Positions 35,817-49,000 of a stretch of 64,000 nucleotides of DNA are shown one piece after another. The stretch's first letter is position 1; each line of letters starts with the position of its first letter. The stretch is taken from positions 1,426,001-1,490,000 of the forward strand of contig CALZFC010000058.1 in assembly GCA_945643635.1 (NCBI GenBank). The letters are read 5' to 3'. A program made the translations under genes and the position numbers. The notes beneath the pieces are model-generated. The model ran no database searches and had not been told where the DNA came from. It saw only the letters and a program-made list of their open reading frames with translations. Source of the DNA: Allodiplogaster sudhausi. Its lineage: Eukaryota > Nematoda > Chromadorea > Rhabditida > Diplogasteridae.

Positions 35817-37756
35817 TTAGAGTTGTCTGTAAGTGTAGCAGGAGACGTCTCCCTTGCTCTCCTGGCAGAAGAGTTCTGTGTTCGTGACGTAAGAGAAGTC
35901 GCCGTTCGCGCAGATCACATCGAATCGGCCACCGAACTGAGATTCTGCTGCCAGCTGAATCAGCCTCTTCGACGAGTTCAGGTTGTCGTCCATGTTCTGA
36001 AGTTAGACGAGTTAAAAAGGTTATTAAAATGAGCATCATTTATGCTTATTGTGCATATCTAAGAATGCACTAGCCTCGATCATGAGTGTGCGTAGATCCT
36101 CCGAGTTGCAGAGGGGATCGTCCGTGAGCTTCAGCTCGGCCACGTCCACCACTCGCTCCTCTCCCGTGGTCTGCTCCTCCTCAGACTACAACCGATTTTA
36201 TATATTTTATATTTATAAAATAAAGAAATCTTTAATATTCAAGCGAATGGTTGAGTGTAGAACCTTGTTTTCGTCGCGCTCCGCTTTCTGGATCTCCTGT
36301 TCTTCAACTTCGGCCACCTTCGACGCCGCGATTCCACTCTGAAAAACGAACTGGATTTCCAATATTCCTTCACAATGATATCATTCATGTAGAAATCAAT
36401 GGATGATATTGACGCTGGGCTTATGGAGGTCGACGTCGGGGGGAGCGGCGGCGACCTTCTCGGCCTCGTCGGAGGGAGCTGAGTCGAGTGACGATTCCGT
36501 GAAGGTGGCCGGCTGCTGTTCACTCACTTCCGCCACCACCTGACAGTCATTTATTGCTCTCTTTCATGCAGATCACTATTCATTTGTTATCTAAAACATT
36601 CCGAACACCTTTAAAGTTGAATATCTTTATTTGAGTAAAGAAAGCTCTACTAACAGCCGCATGCGCCCCTCCGATTGCATAAGAGGGGCCTGCGAGGGGA
36701 AGAGGCTGCGGTGGAGGCTGGAAGGTTCCAGGCGCTGGCTGCAGCACCTATGTATCAATCAATTTTATTTTAAAATCCACTCCACTTCTTTCCCTATTTT
36801 GCCATGGCAGCTTGAAGAAGTGTACTAAAGTGGCCATGATGGATGGCAGCAGAACCTGCACAGGCGCGGGAGCGATGGGCGGCGGGGGCGGGGGCGCGGG
36901 CAGGAACTGGCGAGGCGGCGCGGCGTAGCTGCCGGCGCCGCTAGCCACGGGTCCTCCTCCGTAGCTCGCTCCTCCGCCGTATCCTCCGCTGTATCCTCCA
37001 CCGTATCCGCCACCGTATCCTCCACCACCACCGTAGTTGCCGCCGAATCCGACCGGTCCACCGTAGCCTCCGCCTCCGCCACAAACTGGCGGCGGAGGGC
37101 AGGAGGGCGCTGAAAATAGTGGACTTTGAGTAGCCATATGGTCGGCATATTTATTTTTTATTAATAAGGATATTTAAGCTACATATGTAAATACATGTAA
37201 TTTTTTGCATTTAAGATATCGCATTGGATCTGCTGCTATGTTCATTTATGCCCACATCAATACATGCCCATGCGTGTCTGACTGTTTCAGCGTTCCCCCT
37301 TTCACTATTAACTGAAAAGCAAAGTCTTGCAGCTACACTGGCCCCTTCAACTCCCTGGTCGTTCAAGAGCTTTAAGAGTCTTCCTATGATGCCTTTAACA
37401 CATTCTAAACGAAAAAAGCTCTTGCGGACTACAAGGATGCATCAATGGGAGTGGGGGAGAGAGAGGACTGAGAGAAAGAGAGAGACAAGAGGGAATCACA
37501 AAGAAAGAAATTAACAGACGAGAAAGAAAGTCCCCGGGCGTAGACTGCGAGAGAGAAGGAGACAATGGGAGTGTGAACGATATGAAAAATGATGAGAGAA
37601 AGAGAGAACTCGACAGGATGAGCAGAACTTGAATCATTACGTAAGAGGGGCCGTTACTGACCATTTCGATCCCGCTTTTCTTTTTCCATTGTCCGGCGTG
37701 CATGTGCATGAATGGCACACCTTCTTGACCGTGTAAGGAGAGAGAGAGATATAGAT

Positions 37757-37792
<36 letters not shown>

Positions 37793-38285
37793 AGAGAGAG
37801 AGAAAGAGAGAGATAGAGGAATTGAAAGTGAGACGAGAGGGAGAGACAGAAGAGAGAATAAAGAGCGAGCGATGATATCCATCCGACCATATTTTCTCAA
37901 GTGGATCGAAGGATAACCCGTATGAAAGCGGGTATCTATGAAGGCAGAAAAGGCTTGGTTTCACGCAAAAACATACTCTGTGCTAATAGTCAATAAGGCC
38001 AATTCGTTAAATAAAGTTTGATTGTCGGTGACGAAACGCCGTTGCACTAACGGATATTTGGAATTGGCAACGGTGGAACCATTTAAAGCCTTCGAAACAC
38101 TTTTGATCGAGCCAATTTTTGATCGGAAAAGCAAAAGGCGACTAACGAAGACGCGGAGCACAGACGGGAGCGGGTGGGCACGCGGGCTGGCCGCAGCCAC
38201 AGCCACCGCCGCCGCCCCCACCGAAGAAGAAGGCAGACGAGACCATGAAGAGACACGACGCCACGCAGATATCCAGCAGCAACAT
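35817..38285 (-). CDS. Ground-like domain protein (hedgehog-related family)
   Basis: Seven exons (38147-38285, 36856-37109, 36655-36747, 36414-36539, 36264-36338, 36075-36185, 35817-35996) give 325 residues. It starts with a signal peptide (MLLLDICVASCLFMVSSAFF), then a Gly run and CGCGQPACPPAPVC. A Gly/Tyr-rich segment follows (about 47-110, GGYGGGYGGG repeats), then poly-Pro, then an acidic linker with Glu-rich helices. The C-terminal ground-like domain is about residues 250-325: LCNSEDLRTLM, SSKRLIQLAAESQFGGRFDV, ICANGDFSYVTNTELFC and SCYTY, with the family's conserved cysteines. Grl proteins are nematode-specific, secreted and linked to cuticle or apical matrix. The donor at 36074 is apparently GC (GAG|GCTAGT). 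The family call is secure; the individual orthologue is not. Confidence 0.9.
37738..37815. repeat. (GA)n tract in grl intron 1
   Basis: Interrupted GA run in the 1.04-kb first intron of the ground-like gene (CT on the sense strand). Confidence 0.85.
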
Positions 38286-38989
38286 TGCACCAGGAGAGCT
38301 GCAAGATCATCTTACTTTTCAATCACACCATAACTGTTTTACATTCACAACAATGTCGTCGTGATGCAGAAATTCCACCAAAAAATAAGAAGATATTGTC
38401 GAATATACTAGACAGAAAATGAGGATGAGCGGACATTCTGAGAAATTGAATGGACACTTCGCGAGAGAAAATCTTCCATCTGTAAAAGTTGAAGTATTTT
38501 GCTTGCGAACTGTTATTTACATTTTCGATTGAATGCGCGCGCAGAAATGACCGGAGAGGCAACACAGGTTCCAGCCATGAGCAGGGGAGCACAGTGCTGC
38601 TAGCCGCAGGGGGAAACTAAATGCTCTCTCGATCATTGAAGCCCTACAATTCATTTGCCATTCTATCGCTGTTATTTTCCACTCTATCACTTACCATTGA
38701 CCACTTTCTACAGTCCATTAGTTATTTTAAATTTTTTTTAGGGACGAATAGATGGTTGACATCACGAAATGAAACAGGAACGACAACAAAGTTATAAGCA
38801 TTTATGATCTTGACAACTCATTAAGTGACGATAGAATCTTAATCTCCCTCAATCGCCGATGGCTCTGCACTCCTGGGAACTCCCCTCAACGGACAATGCC
38901 AAGGGTCGACTGATTGGCCCCCGGTGACCGGGTAGGAGGGACTGCCTCGAGGCAGCTTTAGAGGAGATCGAGAGAAGTAGAAAGAGAAG

Positions 38990-39023
<34 letters not shown>

Positions 39024-39134
39024 AAGAGAGAGGACTGTACGCGGAGAGTGCGCAGGAGGTTAGAGTGCAACATGGTCAAATCCTTATATGAAAAGAGCGC
39101 AGAGCGAGAGAGAGAGAGAGAGAGAGCTGAGAGA

Positions 39135-39173
<39 letters not shown>

Positions 39174-40661
39174 AGGGAGGGAAGAGGGTGAGAGAGAGAG
39201 AGATATATACCAAATGCATAGAAAGATAGAAATAAGAGAAGGAGGAGGAGTCCACGGCCAGACGAGTGTGTCCTCTCTGACTTTTCTTTCACTTTTCTCT
39301 CTTTTTCCCTTCATTCTCTCTTCAGAAAGTTGCTGGACACTGACACTGGGCATATGCTTAGAAGGATGCGAAACAAGGGGAAAAACTCGCCGGCCACTAG
39401 GTGCCGTTGGCCAGCTAAGACAAGAGATGATGAAGAAATCGGAGGTGATGAGAGGAGAGAAAAAAGAGGAGAAGATGAAGATGGAGAGATGATTGAAAAA
39501 GCGAAAACGAGAGAGATCAGACAAGGAATTGAACGAGAGAAAAAGACGCAACAAATACAATGCGGCCATTGTTCTTTGAGGATAAAGCTTGGGTTCAAGC
39601 CTGTCAACCTAAAGCAACCCCTCAAGTCATCGAATCATGAAGAGCGACTTTCACCTTCTTCGGGCTGAATGATAGATGCACAAATATTGTTGTTTAATTT
39701 AAATAACATGATCTTTTATTTTAATATATGCACATATGCATCTATGTAATAGTAAACACTGTATTGTGATGCTATGTACATACTTGTAATTAATATGGTA
39801 TTAAAGTGAGTTAGCTATTTTCGCTTTTTGGGGTCAATGTGAGCGCAGCGAGCAACTGACGCTATTCGGGCTTTGGCATGGGCTTTTAGTACTGAAGTTT
39901 CCTTATTTATTATGAATTCCTGGGAAAACCTTAATTGGTTATTTGAGTTGAATAGGTTTCGTTACAGGAATTTTTACAATTTTATACGATTTTGTTTTCT
40001 AACAATAAGGGAATGGCCGTGTATCTCAGCTTAAAACAAGGGCTGGAAGCTAAATATACGAGAGTTTTTCTCGAAAAGAGTACCTCTCTTCGACGGAGAG
40101 AGATGGAACATTGAAATGAGGGATGGTATAAGAGTTGTCATTAAATTCAAAAATGATCTTGCGTAATATCAATATGATGTTATGCATCAAAGGAGACTAA
40201 ATTCCACATACAATTTGTTCTTCTAACAATAAGCACGATACTAATTATCAAGAGAAAAGAAGAAGCAGAATGAGCCTCGATCTGGATACATTGAATTTCG
40301 CTAATGCTTGCCAACGCGATCTTCGGACATTTCTAATCTCGGAAGGGTGTTTTTTCTCGTCTCCACTTCCACTTCGTGCCCATTTAATCTCATTCCTCTC
40401 TCCATTCTCTGTCTCTCTTCACCTCTTTCTTCTCTCACCTCTAAGTGTGGTTTGCCGCAAGACTGGATCTCGTCCAGCTCTCCCTGGATTGAGTTCGCGT
40501 TGCGTAATTCGCTGCCACCCCGATCGGTGCAGTGGACTTCGTAACAACTTAATCAAAGCAGAACATCATATCAAGTACATTGAATGCTAAAGTTTTGTGT
40601 CTCCGTTCCCACGTAAACAATGTGCCCATTGTTCCATTTTCACTATATCCTTTCCCCGAGG
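38286..40661. other. Intergenic, repeat-rich
   Basis: Contains GA tracts at about 38993-39020, 39108-39127 and 39141-39167, a short ggga-type tandem at about 39165-39182, and AT-rich sequence with atatgcacatatgca near 39725. No supportable gene; the region at 40.44-40.56 kb is open in two frames but was not joined to anything. Confidence 0.5.
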
Positions 40662-42118
40662 ATGGCTGGCGTTCAGCCAGCTCTGCTCCAAGGTTTCACA
40701 ACTATTTTCAATAAAAGTCATAAGAAAATAGTAAGTATATATTTGAAAACAAATGTTCCTACCATTAGATGATCGGGAAAAGAGTTCCCAGCAGCTGGTT
40801 ACTGGAGCCAGCATTAGCGAATTCGCTGTCTACATTCAAGGTTTACATCTAAACAAATAAAGCTGACTAATAGAAAACTCGTCTCGAGTTGTGATTTGAG
40901 ATAAGAAAGCGATGAAGGCCGACCATGCGCGGCTGATTTCTGACCAACTTCTCATCAATCGATTCGCGATGCACAATCAAGTCGTGGCTGAAGGACATGG
41001 AGAGGCGGTTGCTTTCTCTTTTCTCTCTCGCAATCTTCAAGATGACAGCTTGTCCTTAACAGAAGAATTGCTTCACGAACACTCCGCTCTTCGACCGCGG
41101 TTTGGTGGTGCTGAACTTGACGCACAAAGAAGATGAGAAGGACCCGAATGGAGACTATATCAACGCCACTCGTTTCTTTGTCCGTGGCGTTGGCGATATT
41201 GTGCTCACGCAGGTATTTATTTACTATTTACAACACCGATAGTCACAGCGAAGAATTAAATGAACTATATTTTACAGGCGCCGATGGAAAATACACTCGT
41301 CGACTTCTTCCGAATGGTGTGGCAACTGAAGGTCGCTCGATAACTTTCAATTCCTCAAAGATTTAACGATTAAAACATACTATATGCTACCACTTTCAGT
41401 CGAATATCGTCATTTGTCTCTCTGCGGATCTCAACGATTCCAGCGAATTCACTCTCTACTTCGATACTCGCTCCAAGAAGAAGTTCAAGGTTGAACTGAA
41501 AGTACCGTAGCGGGATTCTTTTTATACCTCTTGAGGGTGTGTGTTTATTGTGAATAGATCACAAATGTGCATCAGCATACTAAGTCGGAGTGATTTCCTT
41601 CCAACAATTCCAAGATTGGAAAACGCTTCATTGTCCGGACGCTCTCGGTGAATCGGAATGATTATGGTAATGTCATCTACAAGCTGGAATTGCACAACCT
41701 GAGCATCTCCAATGCCAAAGAAGGCACGAAGGACATTACCTTCTTGCACATCTCCGGATGTAAGGTGAGGGCAACAGAGACAGTGGAAATTTATTCCCAT
41801 ACATCATTACTTAGAGCGACAACATTACAATGGAATAGATGCACTTACATATACATGCATATGTAAAGCTAAATTAAATAACAGAACAAATTAAAAGGAA
41901 GGAGGTAAGAGAAAGAGAAGAGAGATGACGAAAACAAAGAGAAGGGGAGAGAGAGACAGAGAAGTTGAGTAGGCGATATGATCGTGTGAGAAAGGATAAT
42001 TATTAGATTTGTAATGTTCATCGTTTCAGGCTGACATGCCTCTCGATGCGACTCGACTCGTGAAAAGCATTCGAGCAATGGAGTCAACCGAGAAATTCGG
42101 CGAGGCCAGCGAGATCTT

Positions 42119-42157
<39 letters not shown>

Positions 42158-42687
42158 TTCTATCTCTCTTTCCCTCTCCGTCTCCCATTGTCTCTCTAGG
42201 TCTCTCTTTCCCTCTCTCTCATTCGGTCTGTCCCTTCCGTCCTCTCAATTCACTGTTCACTGTATTCTTCAATAAAAAACAATTATCAATTCAATTGGCC
42301 GTTCTGTACAATATCTGTTAATTGCTGTAGTACCAGCCAATCATCGGATTCGTCGCACCGGCTGCTTTGCACTCGCAATGATCTGCTACCAAGAAGTCAG
42401 TAATACATATAAGGATCGAGAGAGAGAGAGCGAGAGAGTGAGAGAGAGAGAGAAAGAGAGAAGGAGTGCGAGAGAGGATGACAAAAAGATGGAGGTAGAG
42501 CATAAATACAGAGAATATTTACTTTAACTTAGTAAGAATTTTATTGTTAAGGATCCCTTTAGTCCAATTTACTTATAATTCAGCCGAACAGTTTTGACTT
42601 GCAGCTGCGCAAGCAGAAGAAGGTGTCTCTTTTCGAGCACATTCTTGCTCTCCGATGACATCGCTATGGCATCCTGCTGAAGAAGGT

Positions 42688-42724
<37 letters not shown>

Positions 42725-43044
42725 ACCGGCTCTCAATCTACATCATATTTATACTTTCATGCTACCATAATGCTGTTTTCCTTGAGAGTTCCCTCTGCCT
42801 GTTGCTGTCTGCCGTTCTCCAGATGGCGTCTGGCACTTCTCTGCTGCCGCGTCAGGACCAATTTGCACAGGCCGTCCGGGTATCATTACTTTTATTTATC
42901 GAAATCAAAGAAATATGTGAATGTTAAAAAATAATTACCTATTAGAAGGAATTAAAGGTGCTCGCAGCGATGGAGCGCCGTCTGCAGACGCAGCCAGTGT
43001 CCACGAACGCTCAACTCAACAGCCGTGTTAGACTTTTACATTAG
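40662..43044 (+). CDS. Protein tyrosine phosphatase-like, catalytically dead (possible pseudogene)
   Basis: Nematode-type PTP with exons 40662-40692, 40769-40840, 40901-41007, 41063-41212, 41278-41331, 41400-41489, 41615-41764, one from 42030, 42331-42395, one from 42605, 42823-42879 and 42946-43044. Early parts are normal: GDYINATRFF and LTQAPMENTLVDFFRMVWQ match the PTP signatures NYINA and TQAPxxxTVxDFWxMVW. The catalytic parts are lost. The WPD loop region reads FLHISGCKADMP, and the P-loop HCSxGxGRTG reads PANHRIRRTG, so the nucleophilic Cys is Ala and only RTG remains. The exon from 42030 runs into a CT microsatellite with no good donor, and the exon from 42605 meets TGA at 42656 without a donor. 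It may be a pseudophosphatase with altered splicing, or a decaying gene. Confidence 0.65.
42123..42156. repeat. (CT)n at the end of a PTP-like exon
   Basis: CT run beginning directly after codons for GEASEIF of the PTP-like gene, where a splice donor would be expected. Confidence 0.9.
42690..42722. repeat. (CT)n in PTP-like gene
   Basis: CT run about 30 bases after the in-frame TGA at 42656-42658. Confidence 0.9.
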
Positions 43045-46000
43045 AAACCAGGAAGTCTTGGCAACTGGGAGGATGCCAAGCTATGCACATTGAAATACAA
43101 CGTTTATAAGATGCACGACCTCTAGGCCGATTGTGAGTATTACAGGCGAGCCGTCGTGAAGGCCAAGCAAATCAAGCAAAGAAATCGAAGATCGAGAAGA
43201 GAACAAAGTCAAAGCGACCTCCTCGAGCCACACGTGACTGAACATTCTCTCCTCTTTCCCTTCCGCCCGTAGTATCTTGGCTCTTTCTGTCCTGCCTTAC
43301 CGTACACCCAAAGTTCCTCTGTGGACGAGTTGATGAACCCGAGTGATGAATTGGATGAGTGCAGGCGATGATTGATGCGTGAACTCGCTGTGCAAACTTT
43401 ATAATTACCACACGCAACTATCAGCTTTTCTCCACATAACAGACCAAGCATTGCACGTCAAGGGATGCTTATTTGTATAGAGAAACAGAGAGATAGAGAG
43501 AGAGAGAGACGGAGAGAGGGAGGGAGGGAGAGAGGAGGCCAAATCGGTCAAGGCGTTCAGTCAACAGAAGATGGATGGCGTGAGAAAACAGATCTTCCCT
43601 TCTCTGCCGGAATTTGCTTGCTCTGCCTTACCTGTCCGAATTTGAGTGGCTTCTGCCTTTGCGTGCTGAGAGTGCAGGAAAAGCGAATCGGAAGCGATTT
43701 CTCTGCTATTCATTGAATCTTTACTTGTTTTCCTTCCTCTCACTCACCTGGGACGAAGGCGTGGAATTAACCGACATCAGTGAACTCATTTCTTGTTATC
43801 ATCAACGCAAAAAATGCATTAAAAAGAAGAAACATTGTCGTATAGACACTGACCGTCATCTGAATAACATTCCTATATTTTTTAGTGTTCTTTCTATTCC
43901 TGTCAAATATCCCTCGCCTATGATCTGATTTGGTTGGTAAACTTGTAACCGTATAGACGGACCCTCCCTTTTTCCTTCCTCTTCCTCTCTCTTTATTGTC
44001 CATTCCTTCGTTTTCCCCCTTCGGTCTCTGCTCTTCTCAGAACGAGCCCGCCCTAACCAGATTATCCGGCTATTCTCGTTGTCGTCTTTTTTGGTGCCTT
44101 GTACAGATTCATCTGAAATTGAAAGAGTGCGTGCTTGTTTCTCTGCGTCGTGAGAAAGATGAGATTTCCCCTTCCTCTTTGTATCCTTCCTGAAAGAGAG
44201 GTTCCTTGTCGTGGTTGGGTGGTCAACTTGTAAACAACCTCCCCACAAACCGCAGATTCCAGATCGAGTTTCCGGAATCAGTGAAGGCAGCAAACCCAAG
44301 CAGTGGCTATTTCCCTGCAATGGCACTTGGATTTGACGACAGCCTTGGGACTCATTTGTTCGCCTCACTCAAGGCAGCGCAGATGCGAATCAACTCTTGC
44401 GATATCCAAGCTCATGCATTTTTCCTTACTCCTTATTTAGAACCCTTTCATTACGAATAAACGGTAACTAAGGGCGAATGGGGAGGTTTTTTTAGGCGAA
44501 TTTAAAGCACAAAGCCGGCATTCAAAAAATTCGTCCACATTCATTGGTTTTTAGCGATATATGTACTAAATGCTATTTGATTTCCCTGAGATGCGATAAA
44601 TAAAATTGCAAATTTTTTTAGACAGGGCGCTGCTGATTAATACGTAGGCTCTCATGAGCGATTCCAGGAGTAGCGCCATGAGCACTATATGAATAGTCTT
44701 TCATAAATTCTTCGGTCTCTGCCAAGTCTCCCACGCGAGGGCCTCAAAGTGTTTGTCTGCCCTCGTTTTCGTTTACTTTCTCATTGTTCTCAGAAAGTGA
44801 ATGAGTGCGGGAATAACCATGACGCAGAGCTGTTTGGGTATTCCGGAGCTCGACTCGAAACCTTTCCACAGCCTCTCTGCGAGAGACAGAGTCGACTTCT
44901 TCGTTCTCTGTCTCTATCATTATTAGTTACCATTGAAAGAAACTTAGAAAGACGGCTTTACATTTGCTGATGCTTAAAAAAACTCTTTTAACCCATCAAA
45001 GAGAATTAATTTTTAATGCTCCGCAATCCCGAGGAAAATTGTTTTGATAAGTTTTTTGCTTCTGGAAAAAGCCTCCATCATATTTGTGCAAGCAAATGCT
45101 AGCCAATAGGGCTTGTAACTGCGCGACTTCGGAATATTTTTAAGTTTTAAATGCAGCTCAGCTGAGTCTTTTATTTTGAACAACCACCTCATTGGAAGTT
45201 TTTGCCGCTACAGTAAGAGGATTTTAAGGGGTGCTAGTAATGTCTGAGAGGTTTCCCAGAGGAATGCCTTAGGTTTTCGTTATAGGATTCTGCTGACTCT
45301 ACCGGCATCTTCTTCTCGGATGACGACTCTCTTTCTCTATTCCTCTTTCATTCTTTGGCATCAAGATCGAAAGTGGAAAATTAATGCATTCCATTCAATA
45401 ATCTTCATTTTCATATCGCGATTGTTGCCACAGATCGTGCGATTTCTCATACTATCTTTGAAAAAAAACTCTCCCGGACTCGGAAGTCGACACATCGCTT
45501 TTATAAGGCATTTAAACGAATGAGGAAGCCGCATCGTCTATTCAAAATTCATACGAACTCTAAAGAAAGGGTGAAATCTAGAAATTTCAGTAGACTATCA
45601 ATGACGCCATAAAAATCATTGAAAGTCATTTGAAGACATTGACCTCCTTAAAGCATTGCACGTAAACAAATAAATTTGTATCTCAAAGAATTTTGGGTCC
45701 AATAAGCATCTCAGAAGACGTTCGTCAAGAGGAATTTTTCATCAAGAAAGCATTGAATTAATCGTTTCATAGTTTGAGTTGCAACATATCTTTCTTTGTT
45801 CAGCCTTTTGAGACTGCTGTTTACTTCTATCCAAAGTGGGCAATAAATAGCTGTCTCTGTCTGCGTGGCCAGTCATTAGAAGATTAACGGCCACGTGGAA
45901 GACATCAGAGGCCAGTGGCCCACATAATTTGCCTGGAAAACGCGCCTGCTTCCGGAACGTCCTTTGAAGCTCGTTGTTCTTTTACTTTCTCTATCGCATC

Positions 46001-46048
46001 GTATCTCTCGAGTATCAACGTGTTCATCCTCTTTCTCTTCCTCGCTTT

Positions 46049-46092
<44 letters not shown>

Positions 46093-49000
46093 CCATTTCG
46101 ATGAACTTTGCCTTGTGATATGACTTATGATAACGCCTACAGTTGAAGCTTGGTGCATGATCTACTCTCCACGGTCTTCCTTTCATCTCATCCGTTCTCA
46201 CCTTTTCTCTTATTTCTTCTGTCCACATGTCCCTCTTCTCTTTCAATATCTTCCCTCTCTGTGGGCATTCTCTCTTCTTCGCCATTTCAAAAAAAAGAAG
46301 AAAGGAAGGAAGCATCTTGTGGACGGAGTGCATAAATATGTATATGAACTCTTGTGTCACTTTCCGATGAGAGATGAAAGGAAAAGAGTAAGAAGAGAGG
46401 GAGGGGAAGAGTGTAAGAAGTAGAGAAAGAGAAAGAGAGAAAGGAGGAGGAATGGAGAAGAATGAGAACAGAGAAGGGGAAAAAGAGAGTGAGAGGTGGA
46501 ATGGATATAGAGAATGAAGAAAGAGAATAAGAGATGAGAATGTCTCTTCGATTCACGTTCTCTTCTCACTCACCTCACTGCTCAAAAAACGAACGCTGAA
46601 AGAGATCCACGTGCCCTTGACACCTCACCGGATCATGGAAGAAGTAAAATGACTGTAATTCCCTTCACGTGCCGTAATGTTGTTATCGGCTCGGCCACCG
46701 TCTCAACCGATTCTGCGCGGTGTTATCTTTCGTCTCCGTTATGGCAAAGTTGTTATGGCCGCCAGGGAAACACATTAATGCTCTCACTAAGCCGAACCAG
46801 AGCCATGGAGGCGCCGCATCTCTGCTTCCTTCCTCTCTCTCTCTTTCTCTCGAGCTCTCTTCTCGGCCGCCTCTATCACTCGCTTTTCTCTCTATCGCTC
46901 TCTCTCCCTCTTTTTCCCGGTTTCTCCTCTCTGCCTTCTCATTCCTTCTATCTCTTTCACTCGCTCATGTCCAAGTAGAAAGTTCCTGTTCATGCATTTC
47001 ACTATTACGGAAGATCCGAGATTAAAGTATCAGAGACGCAAAAGATGAATGAAGCTTATCCACGAGGAGAAGTCATTGAAAAATTTGCCTTTTTAATTCT
47101 TGGTCGTTATCTACCGTATACTTTGAGACTTAACCACTCTTTTAGGAATTCTCAAATTGTTCGAAATAAGAATTTCCAATCCAAATCCCGTCATTGGAGT
47201 GATTTTCAAATAGCTGATCTTTTCTCTTACATTGCAAAATAGAGGAATGAATAATTCGGTTTTTTGGTATTGGATTCGACGCATCTTTGGACGACAATGC
47301 ATCTGTGATGTGGTTGCCAGTTGCTGAAAGGTGTTTAAAACATGTGGGAATGTGAAGAGGGAATGGATGTGAGCGGGTTTATTCGCCAATTCTTCCATTC
47401 TTTGCTGCACCAGAATGAGAAATGAAGAAAACCGTGAAGGACATCCAATACACGCTCGTTTTACTCGTAGATTATTTTACGATAATCTATTATGTAAGTT
47501 GTTTGGAAACTATCTGCTTTTAGATTTAACGTAAATAAAATTATGAGTGTTTCGAGATGAACAGACTTCACTGGGTTCGGGTTCAGCCGCTATTTGTTTG
47601 CATTGCATGCCTGTTACTCACTGTGAATGTTTATGACATATTCTTGAAAACTGGAGAGGGGGAGGAGGGAAAGCGATGAAGAGTGCAGGAGATGCTGGAA
47701 AAGGGGGAGAGGGCAAGCGAAACAGAGAGAGAGAGAGAGGGCAGAAAAAACTGTAAAGCCACAACTCTCCCAAGTCTCGCTAATTGCCATGCGAAATGCC
47801 GCCTACTCCAACAGATTTCCGCGTGTGCACAACATATCTGTTTCGAACAAGTCATTTCCATCACGCAGACACAGACTAACTAACGACCATCTTCATTTCT
47901 CTCTCACTCTCTTTCCTTCTTTCTCACTCTATCTCGCTCTCGCTATCCCTCCACTCTCTTCAGCCTTTCTCACTTTCTCTCCTTATCTTTCGTTGTCCCG
48001 CTTTCTCTCCCTCATTCTCTCTCTCACTCATCTTCTCTTTTCTCTTTATTTTCGTCATTTGCCACTTTTACGTGTTTGCATTCAAAGCAAATATCGTCTC
48101 TTCAGGGCCAAGCGTTCATCTGTAAAGCGAAATTAGCCAGATTTCGTTCTTCATTTGCAAAGCAAGAGAAGAGTTTCATGTTGAACTTTGTCCAATTTTT
48201 GATGTATGATCATTCTGGGCTAGGCGTGCGTAATTGACAACTTCAACGATGCTCTAAAGCATGGCTGAAGCGAAGAAGTTAGGATGGCTGATCCAACCGA
48301 TAGGTTTTTTCATTCGTAATTTATAGGTAGATCAAATCTCTTACAATTCGTGCCTGGCACATCAGAAAAATGTAAGGAATCCTTGCGTGCAAAAGAAGTG
48401 AAGATAATCTGGAATTATCATATTCACTTCTCAAGTTTTCTAGTAAACAGATACTGGCGACCACTTGAGTTTCTGACTATAAACAACGAAAAATGAGAAG
48501 GGCGAAGTGAGGAGTCGCTTCACATGATGAGGCTTTTTCGGCCTTTTACATTATTCAGATTCGCCTGCCGGTTTTAAATACCTACAAGGAGATTGTTTCA
48601 TTCTATGGTCATTGCTAGTGATTGAATCGCCATTATTCAAACCAACGTTCAATTAATGTTGATCGTTCACTTTCATTGTTACTTTGGCAGTTGAACTGCA
48701 TTAAATATGGGAATTCGATATGCTGAGTGGTTCTTCCTTGCTTGGAGTATTGTTCTGCGTCACTGTTTCCTTGCAAAAGCGATCTTCGATCGCTTTCATT
48801 TCCCCCTTGCTCAGCTTTCACTCACAAAGGGTGCTCCTTTTAAAATCCTTTTCACTCATTCTTGCACAGGCCCACGCAGCGGGCTGTGAAACGAAGTGAA
48901 TTTGCACGCTGGGTCGGACAGCGGAGGGATGTTGTGATGATGTTGCCAGGCAGGGGGACAGACAGGAACGTGGTTACGGAGAGTCAAAAATAAACAGAGG

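Noticed and set aside
43856..44368. 170-codon open frame on the minus strand
   Set aside because: Basic, no motif, no splice-consistent neighbours, and the other strand is also open (44206-44460); probably chance in purine-rich sequence.
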